The position numbers and the translations under genes were made by a program. Shown here in pieces: positions 1-4,870 of a DNA stretch of 6,055 nucleotides (position 1 is the first letter of the stretch; each line of letters begins with the position of its first letter). This DNA is from Rhizobacter sp. (lineage in GTDB: Bacteria > Pseudomonadota > Gammaproteobacteria > Burkholderiales > Burkholderiaceae_C). The notes below the pieces were generated by a model. That model was not told the DNA's origin and did not search any database. It was given only the letters and a program-made list of their open reading frames with translations. The stretch lies in assembly GCA_025359585.1 (NCBI GenBank), contig JANYFX010000656.1:1-6055 (forward strand). Direction: 5' to 3'.

Positions 1-590
1 CGGTGCCGCCGCGTGAGCATGGCGGTAATTGCGACATCAAGGATCTGTCGCGCGGCTCGAAGATCTATTTCCCGGTCTATGTGCCCGGCGGCGGTCTCTC
101 GATGGGCGACCTGCATTTCAGCCAGGGCGACGGCGAGATCACCTTCTGCGGGGCGATCGAGATGCCCGGCTGGCTGCATCTGAAGGTCGCGCTGATCAAG
201 GACGGCATGGCCAAGTACGGCATCAAGAACCCGATCTTCAAGCCGAGCCCGATCACGCCGCACTACAACGACTACATCATCTTCGAGGGCATCTCGGTCG
301 ACGAGAAGGGCAAGCAGTACTACCTCGACGTGCACATCGCCTACCGCCAGGCCTGCCTGAACGCGATCGAGTACCTGAAGAAGTTCGGCTACTCCGGCGC
401 GCAGGCCTATTCGATCCTGGGCACAGCGCCCGTGCAGGGCCACATCAGCGGCGTGGTCGACGTGCCGAACGCCTGCGCCACGCTGTGGCTGCCGACGCAG
501 ATCTTCGACTTCGACATCAACCCGAGCGCAGCCGGGCCGGTCAAATTCATCGACGACTCGATCGACATGCCGCTCTCGCACGACCTCTGA
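1..590 (+). CDS. fmdA: Formamidase (acetamidase/formamidase family), C-terminal part
   Basis: This is the C-terminal 195 or so residues of a cytoplasmic formamidase, which hydrolyses formamide to formate and ammonia. The gene runs in from the left edge: bases 1-2 finish a codon, and the GTG at 3-5 is an internal valine, not a start. Visible family signatures are PPREHGGNCD at the beginning, then the glycine-rich VYVPGGGLSMGDLHFSQGDGE stretch with conserved acidic and His residues, and later the NACATLWLPTQIFDFDI block near the C-terminus. FmdA proteins are about 400 residues long, so roughly half is present. The reading frame is intact to the TGA at 588-590. The fmdB-like gene follows after 13 bases, the classic fmdA-fmdB order known from Methylophilus methylotrophus, which supports the formamidase call over acetamidase. 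Substrate preference cannot be proved from this half alone. Confidence 0.93.
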   Translation, partial: VPPREHGGNCDIKDLSRGSKIYFPVYVPGGGLSMGDLHFSQGDGEITFCGAIEMPGWLHLKVALIKDGMAKYGIKNPIFKPSPITPHYNDYIIFEGISVDEKGKQYYLDVHIAYRQACLNAIEYLKKFGYSGAQAYSILGTAPVQGHISGVVDVPNACATLWLPTQIFDFDINPSAAGPVKFIDDSIDMPLSHDL

Positions 591-603
591 GGCAGCGAGC
601 ACC

Positions 604-732
604 ATGCCGACCTACGACTACGCCTGCCAGGGCTGCGGCGGCTTCGACGCGCTGCGCAGCCTGGCGCAGCGCAACGAGCCTGCCGACTGCCCGGCCTGCG
701 GCGGGTGGATCGGGGCGCCGGGTCAGCCGTAA
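604..732 (+). CDS. fmdB: Short FmdB-family zinc-ribbon protein (42 aa), apparently C-terminally truncated
   Basis: The translation begins MPTYDYACQGCGGF, the typical start of FmdB putative regulatory proteins. It carries two zinc knuckles, Cys8-x2-Cys11 and Cys29-x2-Cys32, spaced as in the family. The TAA at 730-732 comes only ten residues after the second knuckle, giving 42 residues, whereas many FmdB proteins next to fmdA run to about 70-110 residues with a low-complexity tail. Neither other forward frame continues with a recognisable FmdB tail, so a simple frameshift is not evident. A GAGG at 589-592, overlapping the fmdA stop, lies 11 bases before the ATG and is a usable though distant ribosome binding site. 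The role of FmdB is poorly defined. It was proposed as a regulator of the formamide/urea operon, and zinc binding is inferred from the cysteines. The last 10 bases overlap the convergent minus-strand gene. Below the usual ORF length cut-off, but well supported by motif and position. Confidence 0.82.
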   Translation: MPTYDYACQGCGGFDALRSLAQRNEPADCPACGGWIGAPGQP

Positions 733-917
733 CGCAGGTCCACCAGCTCGTGCGGCGGGTGGGTGTCTTCGAAACCCGACGAATGGAAGGTGGTGCCGGC
801 GCCTTGCTCGCGCCAGGCCGACGGGCCACGGTGTTGCCGCTCTTTGTGCCACATGAGCAACTGGTCTACTCCCACCCAGACGACGATGCCACCCAGGAGC
901 AACGAGACAGCCAACAT
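723..917 (-). CDS. Small single-span membrane protein, unknown function (64 aa)
   Basis: Reads from ATG at 917-915 to TGA at 725-723. Residues 2-22 are strongly hydrophobic (LAVSLLLGGIVVWVGVDQLLM) and should form one transmembrane helix or uncleaved signal anchor. They are followed by a positively charged, polar tail (WHKERQHR...) ending in HPPHELVDLRYG. The basic residues after the helix suggest the tail faces the cytoplasm. A near-ideal Shine-Dalgarno GGAGGT (922-927, minus strand) sits 4 bases before the ATG, and a sigma-70-like promoter lies about 55 bases upstream. These two signals separate it from the many antisense shadow frames in this GC-rich DNA. I do not recognise the family. It converges with fmdB and overlaps it by 10 bases, so it is transcribed independently of the amide genes and no functional link is implied. 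Confidence 0.6.
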   Translation of the reverse strand: MLAVSLLLGGIVVWVGVDQLLMWHKERQHRGPSAWREQGAGTTFHSSGFEDTHPPHELVDLRYG

Positions 918-921
918 ACCG

Positions 922-927
922 ACCTCC
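922..927 (-). promoter_or_regulatory. Strong Shine-Dalgarno site of the 64-aa membrane protein gene
   Basis: The plus-strand bases ACCTCC read GGAGGT on the minus strand, with 4 bases (CGGT) to the ATG at 917-915. This matches the anti-Shine-Dalgarno sequence closely and is the main evidence that the small minus-strand frame is translated and starts at this ATG. Confidence 0.6.
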
Positions 928-972
928 GTTCGAGTCAGGCGTCCCGCGCATTCGGGTCACCGGTCCGGAAGA

Positions 973-1001
973 AATCTACGCCTGGCAAACGCCGACATCA
1001 A
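973..1001 (-). promoter_or_regulatory. Putative sigma-70 promoter for the 64-aa membrane protein gene
   Basis: On the minus strand, TTGATG (996-1001) is followed by exactly 17 bases and then TAGATT (973-978). Each hexamer matches the consensus (TTGACA, TATAAT) at 4 of 6 positions, and the spacer is ideal. Transcription would start near 966, leaving a leader of about 50 bases before the ATG at 917. Two 4/6 hexamers can arise by chance, but the position directly upstream of a gene with a strong ribosome binding site raises the likelihood. Confidence 0.4.
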
Positions 1002-1049
1002 GCCGCCGCACCCCCTCGAATGCAGGTCGACTGACGCCGTTGTTGCGCA

Positions 1050-1076
1050 TCGACACCCCCCAATAAGCGGGGTCGA
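1050..1076. repeat. Imperfect inverted repeat (hairpin)
   Basis: The left arm TCGA(CA)CCCC at 1050-1059 can pair with GGGGTCGA at 1069-1076, with a two-base bulge on the left and a 9-base loop. It lies in the intergenic gap and has no T-run on either side, so it is not a standard terminator. It may be a chance structure in GC-rich DNA. Confidence 0.25.
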
Positions 1077-1284
1077 CCGGTTTGCCTGAAAGCGCTTCAA
1101 TGGGCCTATGCGACTCGTACCGCCCATCACCTTCGGCCCCGGATTGCCCCACGCCCGCCACCTGTCCAGGTCGCGGAAGATGCGTGCCCCGTCGAGGCTG
1201 CCCACGGTCTACCCGACGCGCTCTTCCTTGCTGCGCCGGCTGCTGTGGGCCCTCGGCTTCGGCCGCTGATCCGTTCGCGCAGTT

Positions 1285-1313
1285 CGCTGGCCAGCGCCGG
1301 GTACTGACCCGGC
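1285..1313. repeat. Two adjacent perfect dyads upstream of amiE
   Basis: CGCTGGCCAGCG at 1285-1296 is a perfect 12-base palindrome. It shares its last base with a second perfect inverted repeat, GCCGGGT (1296-1302), loop ACTG, ACCCGGC (1307-1313). They lie about 115 bases before the amiE start. A palindrome of this size could be a dimeric regulator site. The second could be a hairpin in an upstream transcript. No T-run follows, so an intrinsic terminator is not indicated. The function is inferred only from symmetry and position. Confidence 0.35.
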
Positions 1314-1418
1314 CCGCATGTCAGCCCCGTCGCTCGTGCCGGCGGTTGCTACGTCAATCAACGTATTCGCCCGGGCTCGCCAGGTTCGCAGAATGAAGCT
1401 GCACATTCGGCAACCGAC

Positions 1419-1422
1419 GAGG
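1419..1422 (+). promoter_or_regulatory. Shine-Dalgarno site of amiE
   Basis: GAGG at 1419-1422 lies 7 bases before the ATG at 1430. This spacing fixes the start, and the resulting N-terminus (MIHGDISSS) aligns with the known start of P. aeruginosa AmiE (MRHGDISSS). Confidence 0.65.
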
Positions 1423-1429
1423 CTTCAGC

Positions 1430-2473
1430 ATGATTCACGGCGACATCTCGAGCAGCAAGGACACGGTCGGCGTGGCGGTCGTCAACTACAAGATGCCGCG
1501 CCTGCACAGCAAGGCCGAAGTGCTGGCGAACGCGAAGGCCATCGCCGCGATGGTGGTCGGCATGAAGACCGGCCTGCCGGGCCTGGGCCTCGTGATCTTC
1601 CCCGAGTACAGCACCCACGGCATCATGTACGACAGCGCCGAGATGTACGAGAACGCCGCCACCGTGCCCGGCGCCGAAACCGAGATCTTCGCCGCCGCGT
1701 GCCGCAAGGCCAAGGTCTGGGGCGTGTTCTCGCTGACCGGCGAGAGGCATGAAGAGCACCCGCACAAGGCGCCGTACAACACGCTGATTCTGATGAACGA
1801 CCAGGGCGAGATCGTCCAGAAGTACCGCAAGATCATGCCCTGGGTGCCGATCGAAGGCTGGTACCCCGGCAACTGCACCTACGTGTCCGACGGGCCGAAA
1901 GGTTTGAAGATCAGCCTGATCATCTGCGACGACGGCAACTACCCCGAGATCTGGCGCGACTGCGCGATGCAGGGCGCCGAACTGATCGTGCGCTGCCAGG
2001 GTTACATGTACCCGGCCAAGGAACAGCAGATCCTGATCTCCAAGGCAATGGCTTTCGCCAACAACTGCCATGTGGCGGTGTCGAACGCGGCCGGCTTCGA
2101 CGGGGTGTATTCCTACTTCGGCCACTCGGCGCTGATCGGCTTCGACGGCCGCACGCTCTGCGAATGCGGTGAAGAAGAAATGGGCATCCAGTACGCGGCG
2201 CTCAGCAAGAGCCTGATCCGCGACTTTCGCCGCAATGGCCAGTCTGAGAACCACCTCTTCAAGCTGCTGCACCGCGGCTACACCGGCGTGCTGAACTCGC
2301 GCGAGGGCGACAAGGGCCTGGCCGCCTGCCCCTACGGCTTCTACGCCGACTGGATCAAGGACCCCGAGGCCACGCGCAAACGCGTCGAGGCCTTCACCCG
2401 CGACACCATCGGCACCGACGAAGCGCCGATCGACGGCCTGCCGAACCAGTCGACACCCACCGCGCACCGCTGA
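1430..2473 (+). CDS. amiE: Aliphatic amidase (acylamide amidohydrolase)
   Basis: Cytoplasmic nitrilase-superfamily enzyme that hydrolyses short aliphatic amides (acetamide, propionamide) to the acid and ammonia. Its 347 residues compare with 346 in the hexameric P. aeruginosa enzyme, and the similarity runs end to end without a gap that I can see. The catalytic residues are all in register: Glu59 (IFPEY), Lys134 (KYRKI), Glu142 (PIEGW) and the nucleophile Cys166 (IICDDGN). Trp138 and Thr103, known in the P. aeruginosa enzyme as positions that influence substrate range, are also kept. The motif and length separate it from the related formamidase AmiF, which differs strongly around the cysteine (CICHDG). 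It begins an apparent three-gene operon: the ATPase gene starts 10 bases after its stop. No AmiC, AmiR or AmiS homologue lies beside it in this window, so its regulation probably differs from the Pseudomonas model. Confidence 0.97.
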   Translation: MIHGDISSSKDTVGVAVVNYKMPRLHSKAEVLANAKAIAAMVVGMKTGLPGLGLVIFPEYSTHGIMYDSAEMYENAATVPGAETEIFAAACRKAKVWGVFSLTGERHEEHPHKAPYNTLILMNDQGEIVQKYRKIMPWVPIEGWYPGNCTYVSDGPKGLKISLIICDDGNYPEIWRDCAMQGAELIVRCQGYMYPAKEQQILISKAMAFANNCHVAVSNAAGFDGVYSYFGHSALIGFDGRTLCECGEEEMGIQYAALSKSLIRDFRRNGQSENHLFKLLHRGYTGVLNSREGDKGLAACPYGFYADWIKDPEATRKRVEAFTRDTIGTDEAPIDGLPNQSTPTAHR

Positions 2474-2483
2474 AGCACGCGCC

Positions 2484-3269
2484 GTGGACCCGTACCGCGC
2501 GTCGTCCGAGCCCCACTTCGAGGCCAGCGGCGACGAATGTGCGCTGTTCAGCGCGGCCTGTGCGCAGCGCCTGCCGGTGTTGATCAAGGGCCCGACCGGC
2601 TGCGGCAAGACCCGCTTCGTGCAGCACATGGCGTGGCGCCTCAAGCGCCCGCTCGTCACCGTGGCCTGCAACGACGACATGAGTGCGAGCGACCTGACCG
2701 GCCGCTGGCTGCTCGACGCCCACAGCACCCGCTGGCAGGACGGCCCGCTGACACTGGCCGCGCGCATGGGCGCGATCTGTGACCTCGACGAGCTGGTCGA
2801 GGCCCGCGCCGACACCACCGTCGTGATCCACCCGTTGACCGACACGCGCAGCATGCTTCCGCTGGACAAGCACAACGAGGTCGTGCAAGCCCACCCGGAT
2901 TTCGCGCTGGTGGTGTCTTACAACCCGGGCACCTCGGCCAAGGAACTGAAGGCGTCGACACGCCAGCGCTTTTGCGCGCTGCAATTCGACTACCCCGGCT
3001 CGGAGCTGGAAACGGCGATCGTTGCGCGCGAGTCGGGCGCGGGCGCTGAACTCGCCGCAAGCCTGGTCGCGCTCGGGCTGCGAACACGCCGGCTGAAAGG
3101 CCACGGCTTGGAAGAAGGCGCGTCGACGCGCATGCTGATCCACGCGGCCGCGTTGATCCGTCAGGGCATCTCGCCCGTCGCGGCCTGCCACATGGCGGTG
3201 GTGACACCGCTCACCGACGACACCGACCTCGGCGAAGCCCTGAGCGCGGCCGTGCATGCGTCTTTCTGA
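2484..3269 (+). CDS. MoxR-type AAA+ ATPase, CbbQ/NorQ/NirQ family
   Basis: This 261-residue protein matches the CbbQ/NorQ family over its full length. Visible elements are Walker A GPTGCGKT (36-43), Walker B ICDLDE (98-103) with catalytic Glu103, sensor-1 Asn147 (SYNPG), probable arginine fingers in STRQR (Arg160, Arg163), and the C-terminal CbbQ-type region (KGHGLEEGASTR around 205-216, then TPLTDDTDLG). The start is GTG at 2484, chosen because MDPYRASSEP...GDE matches the usual N-terminus; the ribosome binding site is weak (TGAAG), so translational coupling to amiE, 10 bases upstream, is likely. Family members form ring hexamers that work with a VWA partner to activate Rubisco (CbbQ/CbbO) or mature nitric oxide reductase (NorQ/NorD). 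The loop between sensor 1 and STRQR looks about two residues shorter than in the typical CbbQ/NorQ sequences I remember. The client is unknown; AmiE is the obvious candidate by position. No Rubisco or Nor gene is present in the window. Confidence 0.93.
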   Translation: MDPYRASSEPHFEASGDECALFSAACAQRLPVLIKGPTGCGKTRFVQHMAWRLKRPLVTVACNDDMSASDLTGRWLLDAHSTRWQDGPLTLAARMGAICDLDELVEARADTTVVIHPLTDTRSMLPLDKHNEVVQAHPDFALVVSYNPGTSAKELKASTRQRFCALQFDYPGSELETAIVARESGAGAELAASLVALGLRTRRLKGHGLEEGASTRMLIHAAALIRQGISPVAACHMAVVTPLTDDTDLGEALSAAVHASF

Positions 3270-4767
3270 CGTGGCGGCGTGCGGCAACGTGGCCCTGCCG
3301 CGGCGCGCGCTGAGTGCGTTCATGCGCACGCTGTGGAACGTGGAGCCGGCCTTGCTGACGATGCCCGAAGCGGCAGCGCGCGATGAATCGGCCAACCCTT
3401 ACCTTTCGCCAGCCGGCCTGCACCTGCCTGCGCACCACGCCGCCGAGCGCCACTGGTACCGCGCCGCGGCAGCGCATGCGGCGGCGCACCTCGTCTACTC
3501 GCGCCGGCCCTTCGAGCGCAGCGGCCTGGCGCACCACGCTGCGCCCGAAGAACACGGCGAGGGCTTCGAAGCGCTGATGCTGCGCTTGGCCCGCAGCCTG
3601 CTCGACCCGCACTGCAGCGACCCGCACCCCTGGGTGCAAAAAGGGCGCAGCCTGTTCTTCACCGACGGCGCGGCGCAGGCGCTCGCGCTGCGCCAGCCCG
3701 GCGAGCTGCGGCACGCGGCTTCGCTGCTCGGCAACGACATCGGTCAGATGCGCCTGCCCTTCAACCCGCGCCTGTACACGCCCGGGCCGAGCTACCGCGA
3801 CGACAACCGTGCGCTGTGGCGCGCCGACCCGCCCGAGTCCGTGGCACCCGAGCCGGCTGCTTCAACGCCGCAGCCAGAGGACACGGAGCCGCCTGTCGAG
3901 GTGCCGCTCACCATGTCGGTTATGCAGCGTCACCCGGAATGGGATTGGCTGATCGCACGCTACCGCAACGACTGGTGCACCGTACTCGACACGCGGGTGC
4001 CGAGCACGGCCGACGCGGCCCTGCCGTCCGCGCCGCCACCCGACCCGGGACTTGTTCACCGTCTGCGCCGCACGCTGCAACAAAGCCGCGAGACACGAAC
4101 ACTCGCCCGCGACGGCGACCAGATCGACCTCGACGCTTTGCTGCGCTGGGCCATCGCCGCGCGCAGCGGCCGCTCGGGCGACGAGCGCATCCACCGGCAG
4201 CGCCAGCGTGGCCCGGACCGCAGCGCGCTGCTGCTCTTGCTCGACCTCTCGGCGTCGAGCGGCGAGCGCGTGGCCGACGGCCTGACCAGCGTGCTCCACA
4301 CGGCCGCGGCAGCCGCCAGCGCCTTGCAAGCCAGCGGCGGCGCCTGTGCCATCGACGGTTTCCATTCGAACGGCCGTCACGAGGTGCACTACGAGCGGAT
4401 CAAGGGCTTCGACACGCCACTCGCCCCCAATGCACTCGCCGGTCTGCGCAGTGGCGGCTCCACCCGCCTGGGCGCGGCGCTGCGCCACGCCACCGCGACG
4501 CTGGCGCGCCGGCATGGCGAGCGCCGCACCCTGCTCGTGCTGACCGACGGCCAGACCCACGATGTGGACGTGCACGACCCGCGTTACCTGATCGAAGACG
4601 CACGCCGTGCGGTGCGCGAAGCGGCGCAGCAAGGGGTGCTCGCGGTCTGCATCACCTTGGGTGCCGAGGGCGAACCCAGCGCCCGGCGCATCTTCGGGGC
4701 AAAGCACTGCCGCAGTCTGCGGCAAGTCGAGGGGCTTCCCCAAGCCATCGCCCGGCTCGGCCTCTGA
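3256..4767 (+). CDS. VWA-domain protein, NorD/CbbO family partner of the AAA+ ATPase
   Basis: Encodes up to 503 residues. The C-terminal third is a von Willebrand factor A domain with a complete MIDAS: Asp330-x-Ser332-x-Ser334 (DLSAS), Thr403 (GGSTRLG) and Asp431 (LTDG). The end (RYLIEDARRAVREA..., then ITLGAEG...RRIFG) is typical of NorD. The N-terminal part has the alanine/histidine-rich helix HWYRAAAAHAAAH (66-78) and PGPSYRDDNRALW (176-188), both NorD-like. A proline/glutamate-rich linker follows at about 192-217. It is shorter than most NorD/CbbO proteins as I know them. The ATG at 3256 overlaps the ATPase stop by 14 bases, implying coupled translation; no clear Shine-Dalgarno is seen, and Met23 at 3322 is an alternative start. 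In known systems this protein links the ATPase ring to its client enzyme, with Mg2+ at the MIDAS. No signal peptide or membrane span is seen, so it is probably cytoplasmic. Confidence 0.9.
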   Translation: MRLSDVAACGNVALPRRALSAFMRTLWNVEPALLTMPEAAARDESANPYLSPAGLHLPAHHAAERHWYRAAAAHAAAHLVYSRRPFERSGLAHHAAPEEHGEGFEALMLRLARSLLDPHCSDPHPWVQKGRSLFFTDGAAQALALRQPGELRHAASLLGNDIGQMRLPFNPRLYTPGPSYRDDNRALWRADPPESVAPEPAASTPQPEDTEPPVEVPLTMSVMQRHPEWDWLIARYRNDWCTVLDTRVPSTADAALPSAPPPDPGLVHRLRRTLQQSRETRTLARDGDQIDLDALLRWAIAARSGRSGDERIHRQRQRGPDRSALLLLLDLSASSGERVADGLTSVLHTAAAAASALQASGGACAIDGFHSNGRHEVHYERIKGFDTPLAPNALAGLRSGGSTRLGAALRHATATLARRHGERRTLLVLTDGQTHDVDVHDPRYLIEDARRAVREAAQQGVLAVCITLGAEGEPSARRIFGAKHCRSLRQVEGLPQAIARLGL

Positions 4768-4787
4768 TCCCGCGTCAAGCCCCGAAC

Positions 4788-4805
4788 TGCCCGGCAATCC
4801 GGGCA
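4788..4805 (+). terminator. Perfect hairpin after the amidase/ATPase/VWA operon, possible terminator
   Basis: TGCCCGG (4788-4794), loop CAAT, CCGGGCA (4799-4805) forms a perfect 7-bp GC-rich stem with a 4-base loop, 20 bases after the stop of the VWA gene. Only TT follows before CCC, so there is no proper T-run. It may act as a weak or factor-assisted terminator, or protect the 3' end of the transcript. Confidence 0.4.
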
Positions 4806-4858
4806 TTCCCGCGTCCATGGCCGTCACAGCGCAGGTCTACCATCGCGCCAAACTCGAC

Positions 4859-4863
4859 GGGAG
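4859..4863 (+). promoter_or_regulatory. Shine-Dalgarno site of the glutamate-synthase-like gene
   Basis: GGGAG at 4859-4863 (GGGAGA if extended by one base) leaves 6-7 bases to the ATG at 4871, good spacing that fixes this start. The 103-base gap from the previous stop, with a hairpin in it, suggests a separate transcript. A TACCAT at 4838-4843 could be a -10 element, but I see no matching -35 element. Confidence 0.55.
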
Positions 4864-4870
4864 ACAAGCC

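Larger units (their letters stand above)
918..1429. other. Intergenic stretch between the small minus-strand gene and amiE; no convincing gene
   Basis: About 510 bases lie between the divergently transcribed small membrane protein gene and amiE. The left end holds the ribosome binding site and putative promoter of the minus-strand gene. Open frames exist, including a 53-codon plus-strand frame (1108-1269) and minus-strand frames ending at 976 and 957. None has a good ribosome binding site or a recognisable family. Minus-strand patches such as SGKPVDPAYWGVSMRNNG (around 1046-1099) look protein-like but lie in short frames, so a decayed gene is possible. Three dyad symmetries are listed separately. 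I see no tRNA, no CRISPR repeats and no insertion-sequence ends. No good sigma-70 promoter for amiE was found. Confidence 0.5.

Noticed and set aside
29..856. 275-codon plus-strand frame across fmdA and fmdB
   Set aside because: It is out of phase with the formamidase frame and Arg-rich, without domains.
1022..1034. TGCAGGTCGACT resembling a cloning polylinker
   Set aside because: Only about 12 bases match and no vector sequence continues on either side; a coincidence of PstI/SalI-like bases.
1117..1140. CCGGGGCCGAAGGT (minus strand) also found in the glutamate-synthase-like gene near 5660
   Set aside because: The 14-base match encodes a common PGPKV-type stretch in one case only and does not extend, so it is not a repeat.
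1108..1269. 53-codon plus-strand frame starting MRLVPPITFG
   Set aside because: No Shine-Dalgarno, no recognisable family and very basic composition, so not enough to call a gene.
1331..1352. Possible sigma-54 promoter (TGCCGGCGGTTGCT) for amiE
   Set aside because: The -12-like TTGC is present, but the -24 element has GT where the invariant GG should be, so the match is too weak.
1358..2875. 505-codon open frame on the minus strand across amiE and the ATPase gene
   Set aside because: It is antisense to two genes with clear family motifs; long antisense frames are expected in GC-rich DNA. Its protein is rich in Ala/Arg/Val/His and has no recognisable family.
2394..3395. 333-codon minus-strand frame opposite the ATPase gene
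   Set aside because: It is a shadow of the CbbQ/NorQ-type gene, with no family signature and an unnatural Arg/Ala/His-rich composition.
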